A stretch of 64,000 nt of DNA from Eleusine coracana subsp. coracana. Lineage: Eukaryota > Streptophyta > Magnoliopsida > Poales > Poaceae. The notes beneath the pieces are model-generated. The model searched no databases. It had not been told where the DNA came from and saw only the letters and a list, made by a program, of their open reading frames with translations. The position numbers and the translations under genes are program-made. Shown in pieces: positions 21,514 through 33,984 of the stretch (position 1 is the first letter of the stretch; every line of letters begins with the position of its first letter). Where the stretch lies: the NCBI GenBank assembly GCA_032690845.1, contig CM064423.1, positions 31,518,044 to 31,582,043 on the forward strand. Reading direction: 5' to 3'.

Positions 21514-23986
21514 TCCTCCCCCTCTTGAAGTGGAGTCGTCCTCGACTCGAGCTCATCCTCTTCTCCCAAGTATGGTTTCAAATCTGAAATGTTAAAAGTA
21601 GGACTAACCCCGAACTCGGGAGGTAACTCAAGTTTGTATGCATTATCATTAATCTTCTCTATTATTTTGAATGGACGATCAGCTCTAGACATTAGTTTAG
21701 ACTTTCTCAATTCTGGAAATCTATCCTTCCTTAAGTGTAACCACACTAAATCTCCTACATCAAGCTTTACTTCCTTTCTACCCTTACTACCAGCAATTTT
21801 ATACTTTTCATTCATCTTTTCAATGCTAAGTCTAGTGGTCTCATGCATTTGCAAAATAAATTCAGCACGCTCCTTAGCATCAACATGAACTCTCTCATTA
21901 ATAGGTAGAGGAAGTATATCAAGTGGAGTACGGGGATCAAAACCATACACTACCTTCAATGGACTTACGTTGGTAGTAGAATGTGTTGCCCGATTATAAG
22001 CAAACTCAACATGAGGTAAGCATTCTTCCCATTGCTTCAAATTTTTCTTCAAAATAGCTCGCAACATAGTACCCAAAGTGCGGTTCACAACCTCAGTTTG
22101 TCCATCAGTTTGTGGATGACAAGTTGTAGAAAATAACAACTTTGTACCCAACTTATTCCAAAGCGTGCGCCAAAAATGACTCAAGAATTTTGCATCACGA
22201 TCTGAAACAATAGTAGAAGGCATACCATGCAAACGTACAATTTCTTTGAAAAAAAGATCAGCAATGTAACTAGCATCATCAGTTTTATGACATGGTATAA
22301 AGTGTGCCATCTTGGAAAAACGATCCACAACAACAAAAATGCTATCGCTCCCCCTCTTAGTCCTAGGCAGTCCTAAAATAAAGTCCATAGAAATATCCGC
22401 CCAAGGAATAGAAGGAACAGGAAGTGGCATGTATAAACCATGTGGATTCAATCGAGACTTAGCTTTTTGACATGTAGTGCAGCGAGCAACAAAACGCTCA
22501 ACATCTTCCTCATCCTTGGCCAAAAGAAGTGTGTGGCCAAAATATCCTCTGTCTTCTTAGCACCAAAATGACCCATCAATCCACCTCCATGCGCCTCCTG
22601 CAACAACAAAAGACGAACGGAACCAACTGGAATGCATAGGCGGTTAGCTCTAAACAAGAATCCATCATTCAACACAAATTTGTGCCAAGCACGACCTTCT
22701 TTACAGTGCAGCAATACATCTTTAAAATCAACATCAGCAATATATTGTTCTTTAATTGCCTCAAGTCCAAAAATTCTACAATCAAGTTAAGACAACAAAG
22801 TGTATCACCTAGATAAAGCATCAGCAATCACATTATCCTTCCCTTTCTTATGTTTAATAATATAAGGAAAAGACTCAATAAACTCAACCCATTTAGCATG
22901 TCTACGGTTCAAATTGCATTGAGAACGAATATACTTAAGTGATTCATGATCAGAATGAATAACAAATTCTTTGGGCAACAAATAATGACGCCACGTCTCT
23001 AAAGAACGTACAAGTGCATATAGTTCCTTATCATACGTGGAATAATTCAAAACAGGCTCAGTAATTTTCTCACTAAAGTATGCAACAGGTTTACCATCTT
23101 GCATCAAAACACCACCAATGCCTATACCACTAGCATCACATTCAAGCTCAAAAGTCTTATCAAAATTGGGTAATTGCAGCAATGGTGCATGTGTAAGTTT
23201 GTCCTTCAAAGCATCAAAAGACTCATGATGTACCTTACCAAAATGGAAGTCAACGCCCTTCTTTGTCAACTCATGCAATGGTGCAGCAATGGTGCTGAAA
23301 TCTTTGACAAAGCGGCGGTAGAAACCTGCAAGACCAAGAAAACTCCTCACCTGTGTGATAGTTTTTGGTACAGGCCAGCTCTTTATGGCTTCAATCTTCG
23401 CCTCATCCACCTCAATTCCCCGTGGAGTCACAACATAGCCAAGAAAAGAGACTCGATCCGTGCAAAAGGTGCACTTCTCAAGGTTACCAAATAAACGTGC
23501 AACTCGCAAAGCATCAAAAACAACACACAAATGAATCATATGATCATCCATGGATTTGCTATAAATCAAGATATCATCAAAGTAAACAACCACAAATTTG
23601 CCAATAAAAGGTCTTAAAACCTCATTCATCAAACGCATGAAAGTACTGGGTGCATTAGTTAACCCAAAAGGCATTACTAACCACTCATACAACCCGAATT
23701 TGGTTTTGAAAGCTGTTTTCTATTCATCTCCAAGTTTCATTCTAATTTGATGGTAGCCACTACGCAAATCAATTTTAGTGAAAATTATAGCACCACATAA
23801 CTCATCAAGCATGTCGTCTAGCCTAGGAGTAGGATGACGATACCTAATAGTAATGTTATTAATGGCTCTACAATCTACACGCATACGCCAAGAACCATCT
23901 TTCTTAGGAACCAAAAGTACAGGAATAGCACAAGGACTAAGTGATTGACGAACATACCCACGATCCAAAAGGTCTTGGACTTGTCG
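21198..23986 (-). pseudogene. CRM pol: RT, RNase H, integrase, nearly complete
   Basis: Minus-strand pol of the best-preserved CRM copy. RT (23968-22805 region) shows LVPKKDGSWRMRVDCRAIN, LRSGYHQI and catalytic VVVYFDDILIY; RNase H follows with FELECDASGIGIGGVL. Integrase carries a complete DDE set: Asp in ADISMDFILGLP, Asp in VSDRDAKF, Glu in TDGQTEVVN, then GDLVWLHLRKDRFP and RPFKIIEKIND. Breaks: TAG at 23718-23720 (Trp codon lost), TGA at about 22803 after ADALSR, and a one-base frameshift near 22510 in the zinc-binding region. The frame crosses the polypurine tract at 21526-21514 and ends inside the LTR. Few lesions suggest relatively recent activity. Confidence 0.9.
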
Positions 23987-26254
23987 TTATATCTCCTTAG
24001 TCTCCTCAGGGTTGGTCCTATAAGCAGCACGGTTTGGCAAAGTAGCACCAGGAATCAAATCAATTTGATGCTCAATCCCTCTCAAAGGTGGCAATCCCGG
24101 GGGTATCTCAGCTGGGAAAACATCCTCATACTCCTGCAAAAGGTTAGTGACAGTAGGAGGCAAAGCACTAGAAGCAATATCACCAAGCGAAAACAAGTCT
24201 TGTTTGCATATCAAAGCATAGCAAATATCATCAGTAGAAATTTCAGCAAGCTCAGATTTTGTGGCAAGACATGAACGACCTTGTAATTTAATTGCAGCAC
24301 CCTTAGAACTTGAAGAATCATTAACATTACTTGGTGTAGAAGCAGAATTAACAGGTTGCTGAATTTCAGGGCTTTTATTTTTCAAACTAGCAGCTCGTTC
24401 TAAATCAGCTTGTACAATTTCAGCAGGGGTCATTGGTAACAAAGTAATTTTAGTTCCTTTATGCATAAAAGTGTACTTATTACTTTTACCATGGTGTACA
24501 GCATCATTATCAAATTCCCAAGGTCTACCCAATAAAAGTGAACAAGCTTGCATGGGTACAACATCACAATCAACAGAATCCACATAGGAACCAATGGAAA
24601 AAGGAACTCTGCAAGTTTGTGTTACCTTAGCTTTTCCAGAGTCATTTAACCACTGAATGTAGTATGGATGTGGATGTGGGCGTGTGGTCAAATCAAGCTT
24701 CTTAACCACATCAGAACTCACCAAATTGTTGCAGCTTCCTCCATCAATGATGACACGTGCCCGACGGTTCTTGATGACGAAGAAAATCTGGAACAAGTTA
24801 TGTCGCTGCATCATCTCGGGCTGCTGGATTTGTGTGCTAAGCACACGCTGCACAATAATATTCATGTAGCCCGTGGTATCTCCGCCTCCAAGGACGAGGT
24901 CACCGCTGGTGGCAGCGACATCCTCCTCCTCATCCTCCACATCGGAGGTGCTCATGTAACCGCCATCATCTGTCGCCACATATGCGCGCCTACTTGGGCA
25001 ATCTTTCTGCACATGGCCAAGACCATGGCATCGGTGGCACTGAATCCCTGTAGTGCGTCCCGTCGAAGCAACAGAGGAGGCACTACTAGCCGGTACCTGC
25101 ACAGAATTTTTACCTGAGCGCGTAGAAGGGGCAGGGGCTGATCTTGGTGCTACAGAAACAACACCAGCTGGTGGGGGCGGCCGGAAAGATGGCTTGGGCA
25201 GCCCCGAAGTCCCCGTCTGCCGTGGTGGGTAGAAATTCCTGGACTTGCTGTACTCCTCAAAAGCCTGGAAAAGTCCCTGTGATTCTTTCTCTGCAAGCAT
25301 AGCATACTGGAAACACTGGTTGAGGGTATAAAATTCTTTATAATCAAGGATGTCCTGAATTTCTTTTCTCAAACCAGAATAAAAGCGGCAAATCTGATCC
25401 TCTACTTTTTCAACCACAGCACAACGAATCAAACCCTTCTGAAGCTCACTAAAATACTCCTGAACAGTTTTATCTCCTTGATCTAAACGTCGCAGTTTAT
25501 TACGAATTTCTCTATAAAAAGAAGGAGGAACAAAACGATCACGCATTTCTACCTTAAGTTCTTCCCAAGTAGTAGGCAAATCGGTTTCAGCAGCTAGACC
25601 ACTCCACCAAACAATAGCAAAGTCCTTAAACTCACTAGTGGCTTGTCTAACTCTATGTTGTTCAGGAACAAGGTGGGCATTAAATTTTTGTTCTACCGTC
25701 ATTTCCCAATCAAGGTAAGCATCACCATCGTACTGACCCGAAAACGAAGGAATTGAAAACTTAATTTTAGCATACGGATCATCTGGAGCATAGTTACCTT
25801 GTGTGCGACGGTTGTGGTTGTGGAAACCACCTATACCTTGAGGGTTACGTTGCAAACGGCGTCGTAACCTTGCGGTCCTTGTAGCTGACCTATCGACGGT
25901 GCCATCAGCCTTATACACCGTTGCTTCATCATGATCGTCTTCAACGTCGTTGTTGGTGTCGTTGTTGGTGTTGGTGTTGTTGTTGTTGTTGTTGTTGGTC
26001 TTGTGAGCGGTCTCCAATTCGACAACCTGATCGGTTAGCTTAGAGACTCTCTTATCCAACCGCTCAATGCTTTCTCCCAGGTGAAGCTTGGTGACGGCAT
26101 CGGTGACGGCCCTGGTGATCGTCTCTGCCAAATCACTCTGAACCGCCTGCAAAGCCTTCTGTAACTGATTTTGGCTCACGCACTCATCCAATTTGGAGGG
26201 TGAAGCACCCTCCCCATCGCTTCCTGACATCAGAAACACCAAAACAGGAAACAA
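23987..26254 (-). pseudogene. CRM gag and protease, 755-codon open frame
   Basis: One open frame from a start at 26254 (or the Met 9 codons later, MSGSDGEG) to TAA at 23987-23989. N-terminal coiled-coil-like region; Asn/Thr-rich run from a GTT microsatellite; capsid domain (about residues 180-325) with FAIVWWSGLA, TWEELKVEMRDRFVP and VQEYFSELQKGL; a CCHC zinc knuckle (CHRCHGLGHVQKDC) followed by YMSTSDVEDEEED; then protease with VIIDGGSCNNLVSS. The terminal TAA replaces a Gln codon before RQVQDLLDRGYV, so gag-protease is separated from pol by a single point mutation. The zinc-knuckle neighbourhood is like rice CRR gag. Confidence 0.9.
25966..26003. repeat. GTT/GTTGGT microsatellite inside CRM gag
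   Basis: GTTGTTGTTGGT-type repeats encode the Asn/Thr-rich stretch of gag on the minus strand. It is a likely site of length variation between copies. Confidence 0.8.
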
Positions 26255-26882
26255 AAAGTGAAGGTTATCCCTACAAAACTACTAAGCAGTGGTGCCTCTC
26301 AACACAGCAAAAGTAAGCTTCTTGCAAAGCTCTTACAAAGTTCTGAAAACAACAAAGCGAAGGATACCAGGGAGAAGTGTTCCACGATTGCAAGGATTAC
26401 CAAATAACCTATGTGCTGACCAGAAGAAGTATGTAGAGCAAGAAAGGCCAAATATATATATATGAGTGGCACACAAATCAAAAACAGATAGTAAAGCTGA
26501 ATAAGTGCCCAAATAACTTGTCCCTAGTTGCTGGTCTAACTATGTCCTAGAACAGTAGTGATAGCAAAGAAGAAACAAAGAGACAAAGGGACACAGTCGA
26601 TAACAGGGGGCTTAGTGTAAAATAGCCAAACTCAGAAATTCCAGGGGGCTAGATGGAGCACTAGTAGGAATCCCAAATTTATTTTTTTTTATTTTATTTT
26701 TTTGATATTTTTTCCAACTCACTAGCAAACAGGAAGAAACCACAAAAAATTTCAGCTCAAACCGAGCTAGGACGTGGCCTACAGAAAATCTTGAAGTTTT
26801 AGAAAATGTCGGGTTTCAACTTGAATGAATTTTTTCTTTATCTTCCCGATTTTTTTTGAATTTTTTGACGAGGGCACACAGG
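26255..26882 (-). other. CRM 5' untranslated region, truncated by duplication junction
   Basis: AT-rich leader upstream of gag with no frame of interest. It ends at 26882, where sequence switches to the copy of 18075. The 5' LTR and primer-binding site of this CRM copy are absent, as expected if the duplication breakpoint fell inside the leader. Confidence 0.75.
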
Positions 26883-29397
26883 GCGTCGCATGCGGCCCTG
26901 ATCCATACGTGGACTCACGGCTTGTTGTTTTCGACCTCGGCGGGAGGGTTCTGCTTTGCGTTGGTGAAACACCCTAAATTTTAATCTTTTGCAAATTCTT
27001 AATTTTCATTAAGTACAATGACTATTTAATTTATTAAAATAAATATATCAAAATTATTTATGTAATGTTGCATTCATGTTGGAGTAGAATTGCAATAGGA
27101 TTTTATTTGTGTGAAAAAGTATTTTAAAAATTCGAGTAGAAATTGTTTTATAGTTTGCTATAAATAAAAAATAGAAAATAGAAAATAGAAAAGAATTAGA
27201 AGAGAAAAATAGGAAAGAAACTCATCTGGCTCTTTGGGTTGAAAACCCCAGCAGGGGCCTAGCTTCTCTCCACCTTTCTTTTCTCACTGTTTCGGCCCTG
27301 GGCCAATTCTCTCCTGACGGCTCACCTTCCTTACCCTCCCTTTTCTCCAGTCCGCGCGCGCCTGCTGGCACCTCGGCCCAGCCGCCTGCCCTACAACTCA
27401 GCGTAGCCTAGCAGCACCCCGGCCTCGCACCTCAGCCGCTAACAAGGGGGTCCCACCCGTCATCCCTCACCTCCCGCCGCTCTCTTTCACGCCGATGGAA
27501 TCCGTCGCTGCCCCACCGTTTTGCGACCTCCCCACGTCGATTCATCGAGAAAAACACACCCACGCGACATCCTGCTTCCCCTCCCCCACTCCCTCTCCTC
27601 GGTGGCCATCAAGAAGCGCACTCAAGCCCGTGAGTGTGCATCACTGACGCCGCCCCGCCATTGCTGGCTGGCGAAGCTCGCCTGATCGACTCCAACTCCC
27701 TCTGCCCCTATAAATCGACCCCCGGATTCACCCTCTCCCACCGCCATATCCCCTTGCTCAGCCCCCCCCCATTCCTCGACCCCTAGAGCCTGCTCCCAAT
27801 GTTGCTTGCGACGGGAACCCGCCACCCTCCATCGCCGAGTTTCCTCGAGACTTCCTCCGATTGCGCATCACCACGGTAAGGATCCCCTCGCTCCCCTCTT
27901 GCGGTGAGGAACCGACCACCGGAGCGCCTTCCGGCCAACTCCGGTGAGCCCCTCCCCTGCACCACCGCCAGGCTCGCCGTCGGCCGCCGTTCAACATCCG
28001 AACCCCCTCTCATCTATCCCATTTGTGATTTACGGTGTAGATTAGAAATACCCGAAGGGGTACGTGTTCCAGTCCACCATAGATCTCTGGACCACTGGTC
28101 AACGCTTGGTCCACGAACACCATGGACCCGGTCCACTATTTTTAGGACTAATTTAAATCTAGTATTTCTAGTATAATGGCTCTTCTGTGTTTAGGCCGAT
28201 GAGCTTTCTCTTAATTACATTTGAAGCCAAATTTTCTGTAGAACCTTTATCAATTTATATTCTAGCCCTGACCTTTCTATAAATCATATTTTACCCTAAA
28301 ATTTTATAGAAACACCTTTGAGCTTATTATTAAATATATTTTGGTTCTGTCTTCAAAGTAGCATAACTTTTCAATCGTAACTCGGATTAGGTGGTTTTTG
28401 CGCTCAGCAGGTAGCAGGAGAACAAGGCAAGTGTCCTTGACCATATTACCCCTATTAAGGATATTAGTTTACTTTTCATGCATGTTTGTCTACATTTGAA
28501 TCCTATGTTAGGGTTGCCTAGATATTGAATAATCTTGTCCTTGTCGCCTAGGTTTGGTTTAGAGGATGAGTATGAGTATGTCATGCTTAGCTTGCAGTAT
28601 TGTGGGGGTATAAAAATGAATAATAATAAACTTGACTAATATTCACTTGAACCTAATCATCACTGGGGTTGGTAATCTTTTTAGCAACACAGAACTTAGG
28701 TGACCCAAGCAGGAGAATGTTGATGATCGTGCGGGTATGCACAGGTATGGTTAATGTACTGTTTGGATTGTGGTAGTACCTGCTTGTGGTCATAAGGACT
28801 GGTTCGTGGAGCGGCCACCCAGGAAAATAGCGTAAAGCATAGGGCTGATATGGGTAGACGTGGTCCGGCATTAGATGTCTTTCAAGTTTTGTGGGCGTTC
28901 AAGGAAGGAGGATGAGAGGGTCACATTTGGCCTCAGGTGATGAAGGGTATGCTTCTAGCCACGGTGCCAGAGGGGACTTCTGTAGGGATGGTTAATCCCG
29001 CAGCAGTGAAACCTTAGTGGGGACATTTTACAAGCTGGGGAGCTCTTTGAAAGATCGTGTGGTGATCTATTTTCCTCACACCTACGGGTGATGGAATCAC
29101 CAACCTGTTGGTAAAGTTGTGCAACCTCTAGAGAATGTAAAACTGTGCTCATGGTCAAGAGTGGCCTGGATCCTCACACGATTAGGTGGGTGGTTGGGTG
29201 GATCTGGTGGGTAACCAGATTTGGATGGTGTGGCCATAGGTGCTGTAGGTGGGCAACCTTTAGTGTTCTGGTATGGGTGGGTAACTCATAGGGTTGCTCT
29301 CGGTGGGCAACCGATAGTGTTGGACAGGTGGTTAATCTGTTGGGATACTTTTTACCTAGTAAATAGGATGCTTGTATAATTAGAATCATAGGCTAAG
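26883..29397 (+). repeat. Direct duplication, copy 2: Tat2 gag edge plus family A LTR
   Basis: Repeats 18075-20589 at an offset of 8,808 bp. The first 82 bp (26883-26964) are the Tat2 gag edge; the LTR starts at 26965. The junction shares only a few bases (GCG) with the left copy, consistent with illegitimate joining rather than homologous exchange. It ends at CTAAG (29393-29397), the target duplication of the CRM solo LTR. Confidence 0.95.
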
Positions 29398-30321
29398 TGA
29401 TGTGAACAAGGGTTCCCGATCTTCTGAAAGGTTCTTGGTAAGTTGATTTGGTCGGAGGCGACACACAAATCGATCCGGCTTCAGAACAGCACGTTCTAAA
29501 CCCCGCAATCGCAGCACGACGTCTCCTCTGGTTATCAACCGTCCAAAAGACGATTGACCTCACCGAGAAGGCTAATCTCTGCCTGCGAATCAAGAACACA
29601 AGCAAGAACAACGAAGAATGCAACACAATTGCAGATGTATGATTAAACTCTCGAAGTTGGGGTCTCACAAACCGATGAACGGCGAAACTGTTTATGAACA
29701 GAATTGATCTAAGCAAAACCCGAACCCTAATGGTGCGGCGGCGGCTGTATATAAAGACCCTAGGGTCGTGCAAGACCCTTTGGACGCGCCCCTAATTGGG
29801 CTCAACTAGATACAAAGCCCAAAGGCCAAAAATAGGCGACGCAGCACCAACACAGATTCTGGACTCTGTCTTGTTTTGACTATTCCCGATGACTCCGGAT
29901 GAATTTTGACATGAGGCTGGCGGCATTAGAAAGGTCTTCTCCTTATCTTTCCGTGCATATGTAGAACGTCCAAATCCGAGTCCGTATGCGTCCTGGGCGA
30001 CTGTTTTAGTACAGACTGGTCCTGGGCCCCGAAACAGACTCAAAGTCGGTTTTGATTGGGCCTCCACTTTGGCTTCCAAGCCCTTGCTGGTCCTCCACGT
30101 TCCCAACTCCTTCTCCCATCATCTCCTGGTCTTCTCCATGGTTTCTAATCATAAAATAATCATTAGATAGCAAACCATTCTCAAAACTAACATATAGCGA
30201 AGAACGTAGGAACGAGCTCACCTCTAAATTTAGTCGTCGTGCACGAGCTCTAGTCATTGGACCTTGCAAGTCCAGATTTGGAGGAGTGTTGTGTGTATCC
30301 ATAGGAGTGATGTCCTCATCA
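29398..30321 (-). mobile_element. CRM solo LTR, 924 bp, target duplication CTAAG
   Basis: A complete LTR with no internal domain. CTAAG occurs immediately before (29393-29397) and after (30322-30326), the signature of a solo LTR made by LTR-LTR recombination. The LTR-encoded pol tail is still open for 98 codons (30302-30006). It differs from 20590-21513 by about 20 substitutions although the flanks differ by only about 10 in 2.5 kb. Confidence 0.95.
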
Positions 30322-30698
30322 CTAAGGATGCGTAGTAAGGAAAACCAATGTCAAGCCTATTCTTGTCTTAGCCTGTATGTCATTACTTTCCCCCACTTTA
30401 TGTATACTTTATGTACTCACGTGTTATAGTTTTCGTGTGTTGTGGCTGCTATCATTCTACTGCTCAGAAGATGACGGTGAGATGGACTACGTGGACGAGG
30501 ACTACTACGACTAGGAGTGCGACCCCCGATTGACTGCCTGTGGCGTTATGGAGTCTTCCGCTATCTTTTATTTTTCTTCATGTAATTTAGAGTATGTAAT
30601 AATGATATGACATAATAAAAATAATGACATTGGTTTTAACTTGATCCTAGGCACCGATGCAGCTGCATTCGGTTTTGGCCTTAAAACTGAGTGTGACG
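30322..30698 (+). mobile_element. Long LTR, family A, 3' part
   Basis: This continues family A after the CRM insertion. It holds GAGATGGACTACGTGGACGA near 30482 and ends with AAAACTGAGTGTGACG. The reverse complement of 53332-53760 matches this end segment closely, which confirms the family and the terminus. The flanking target duplication could not be resolved. Confidence 0.7.
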
Positions 30699-32085
30699 TG
30701 TGGTGAGGCGGGAGCCACCAACATTACTTCGCTCCACCTGTCGGGAGGTGGTGATCTGCTGACTCGACTAAGATGGGCATTGCTGAGAGCTCTTAGCCTA
30801 CAACTCGGCGAGCAGCAGCGCGACCTCCCGATTGGCCCACTAGACGTCGGGCATTATGGGGTTTGACAGCGTCTGATGTAGTGCTGTAGGGGCAACAATG
30901 TTTTGCCTAGCCCAATTGAACTGTGGCAGCCTGGTTGTCATTGATGATGTGCTGGTAGACACCGCGAGCCACGACTCGAGTATGTCCTCTGGCGCCTCGC
31001 TGTGCCAGCTCGCGGTCGATTACAGCTTGCTCATTTGCTAGCTGGCACTTGGCCTCTTTGAGCACTGACCGTCGCACCCTCAACCCTCATCAAGTAGGGT
31101 CCCTGGTTGGGGCCCATCCGCCGAGTTGACGGGTATGTCCACGAGTCGTTCCCCGGCACCACCCGCTGTTGGGTGCACAGGGGCGTTGCCCGTAAGGGTT
31201 CATTGCACGTTCGGGGATCTATTCCTAGCAGCGCCCGGCACCGGGTTCACAGGGGTGTTGCCCGCAAGGGTCTCGGCATTACGGGCCGCCATGCCCCCTG
31301 CCACTCCTGCGTTGGGCATGGCTTCAGGGTGCACCATATGAGATTCGTGCAGGGGATCATGACTCTCTGCACTACTTTTAGATTTGGAGTCCTCGGACCC
31401 CTGATCAAGGAGGTCAAAGATGGACTCAGTGGGGCAGTCGATCACGCCTACAAACTCATCCTTTTGGCAACTGGTGCGCCATGGTGTGATGTGAGAGTCT
31501 AGTATCCCCATGTGGCATTGTGCAAGCCGTGCGGGAAACCATCCTAGGGGTATTCCCCGAGGAGGTCGGGAGGAGGGGCTCACCCCTGAAGTGTTGGCCG
31601 TGGATGTTCGCTGTGGTGAATGCAGCATAACAGAGGTTGTCATGGGCTAGAGCGAGACACAAGAAACGATGCAGGTAATACCACAGCTGATCGTTGTAGT
31701 TTTCTGTTGGTGGTCGGGGGTTGCCGGAGACCCTAGGCCTCGCTAACTCTGGCGGCGTAGCCTCTGGCGTGACCCTAGGGGTGGCAACGTTGGCTAGTGT
31801 GGACTCCAGGTTGGCTCGTTGATAAGCTCAAGTGCCCCATTCGCTACGACAGCAAAGTCCAGTGTGCTGCCAAGGTCTTCCAGCCACCATCCCGATGGCA
31901 CCTCGGTGGCGGCAGGGGCGACCGATAGCTGTGGTGGCGTCGGCGTGCCGACATGCACCAATGACTAGTTGGTGGTGATGATGAACTCTAGGCTCGGGAA
32001 GAACACAGAGATGCCGGGAGCCCAGAAAGTGGGGAGGTTGGCCATCCGAACCAGTGGAAAGAACAATGATCAAAGCTCACAAAGT
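30699..32085 (-). pseudogene. Tat2 gag N-terminal part and 5' leader
   Basis: Resumes Tat2 on the right of family A. Short open minus-strand frames (31643-31200, 31662-31456) with low-complexity Ser/Pro/Gly composition, as in Tat gag N-termini. No complete domain is readable and several stops are present. It ends at the primer-binding site next to the 5' LTR. Confidence 0.55.
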
Positions 32086-32105
32086 CCCCCTACCTGGCAC
32101 GCCAA
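32086..32105 (-). other. Primer-binding site of Tat2
   Basis: On the minus strand TTGGCGTGCCAGGTAGGGGG, one base inside the LTR end. It is the type of primer site used by RIRE2-like Tat elements, and a decayed match occurs in Tat3 at 46130. The priming tRNA was not identified with certainty. Confidence 0.7.
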
Positions 32106-32106
32106 T

Positions 32107-33438
32107 TGTCGGTGTTTCGGTCACCGATTAGTAGAATTTGTTCCGGGGATGCACGCTTAGGATCGGTGATGGCTATGCAAGAGGACACATGGATGTATAT
32201 TGATTCGGGGTATGCCCCTATGTCCAGTTCAGGTCACTGCTCATGTTACTTGCACGGGGTGTACAAATGTCGTGAGAGAGGAGAGTCCTCCAAGTCTCGG
32301 TGAGTGTGTGGAGTGTGCGTGAAAGCGTGAGTCTGAGAGAAGGCGTCCCTGGGGAAGAAGGCCTCCCCTTTTATAACTCAAAGGGGATGGGCCCGAGTTA
32401 CAGTGAGAGGGTTAAAGAGAGAGAGTAAAAGACACTTATGGGAGTTGGCGGAGAAATGCTGTAGGAGGCATGGTCTCCGGTCGATGGCGTGGTCTTTGGT
32501 CTTCATGGGTCCTGCCTTCCTAGTCTTTGTTCTGCCAAGTGTTGTGTTGAGGCATGCCTGCTTCTCCGTCGATGGGTCGGGCTCCATTGTTCCTATAGCT
32601 GGCATGGGCCGAATAACCCGGATGGTTCAGCATGGGTGATCATCGTGACACCGTGCATTGTTCTGTCATGCCTGTCTATCAGGTCGTCCTTGACTGACAC
32701 TATTGAGAGGTGAGATTATGGGGAGCTGCAACACGGGATCGAGCCCTATCCCATCGAATAGGGAAATGATGGTGATAGGGGTAGGTTTGCAAGGAGATTT
32801 GACCCCCTGATACTATAGCCACATGCTTGGTATGGCCTTTGAAGCAGCACAGAGAGTGGTTGTTGACTCCCGTCCTGCTCGAAGGTCGGCTTGTCTCGTA
32901 GTGCTTGGAACAGGGTGTTAGGATGCTGCTCTGTCTCATTGTAGCAACTCTAATCGAGTTTCTCTACTCCGTTACTTCTGTGGTGTTAGCGATGTGGCGT
33001 CTTGTCCTGTCTTAGCATGGTGGGCCACTGACAGGAGTTAGCGAAGGCAACAGATGCGCCAGTGTTATTGTGATCATATGGGTGGAGACCGTTACTATGG
33101 GGTGGGGCTGTCGATCATATCCATGTCATTGTTCGACCCCGACCAGGGAGGGGGGGGTCGATCGAGGTGGGACCGGCCTCCTCAAGGGGTCGAAAGAGGC
33201 GCAACGCGGTCGTCCCATTCGACAGGGGTAGAGCAAGGCATGTCGTTGCCGATCCCCTCGACGGGGGTCAAACGAGGTGGTGACCACCAAGCCCTTCCTT
33301 CGATGGTCGCGCCCACTCATTCGCATAGACTCCGAGTCGCTTGAGCCAAGGCTCCTGGGCCCACAACAAAATCTAAGTACGGTTGTTAATGCCAATGCGG
33401 GGGTAATCATCGCCATGTGGCATCGCTGATATTCAACA
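32107..33438 (-). mobile_element. 5' LTR of Tat2 (about 1.3 kb)
   Basis: The inner edge is clear: TGTCGGTGTTTCGG next to the primer-binding site. A TATA box on the minus strand (GTTATAAAAGGGG, 32366-32378) divides a short R/U5 from a long U3 rich in GGGGTCGA words (33130-33270). The outer edge at ATTCAACA (33438) is a guess from the TG...CA rule; no partner LTR is in the window. Confidence 0.55.
32366..32378 (-). promoter_or_regulatory. TATA box of Tat2 LTR
   Basis: GTTATAAAAGGGG on the minus strand, about 270 bp from the inner LTR edge, as expected for a U3 promoter. Confidence 0.6.
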
Positions 33439-33507
33439 TCTCTCATAGTTTCACTTGCAGGATGACATCATCAATATTTAGCTACTATCAACCTTGCTCT
33501 TCATAGA

Positions 33508-33939
33508 TGTGGGGCCTAATTTAAATTTGGACCTTATTTGATGCCCCAAATTGAGTGTGCAAAGTGCCTAATTGTTAAGCACATACAGGATTCAGAAAAA
33601 TCTCAAAGTTTTCTTGATCAAGTACCCCTTTTCAAAATTCAATATCTCAGAGCTGACCATACATGTTCTGCATGTCTTCACCTTAATCTTACACAACTTT
33701 TCCCTATTGATGTGCAATTGGTTTTCTCTGGAAAATTCATTGAATACCTTAATTGTTTTGCTTCAAATTGCTTCATTGTCCCGTTTTTCTAGGCCATTTG
33801 AACCTGTGGGCCCCACTTATTAGTGACCCTAAGAAAACACATCCGTCCTACCCAATCGCCACCTGTCGCGTGGTTGTCGGTGTACAGCCGGCAGACCTCC
33901 GGTCGGATCGACGCCCCCTCTTAGAGGGGCTACACCCCT

Positions 33940-33984
<45 letters not shown>

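Noticed and set aside
26360..26376. CTGGTATCC (minus strand) as the CRM primer-binding site
   Set aside because: Only seven bases match the expected primer site, no LTR lies next to it, and the leader continues 500 bp further upstream.
29792..30106. Second 104-codon frame in the CRM LTR, repeated in each copy (also 867-1181, 20984-21298, 34956-35270)
   Set aside because: It is an alternate frame in the LTR beyond the pol tail; repetition only reflects LTR copies, and it lacks domains.
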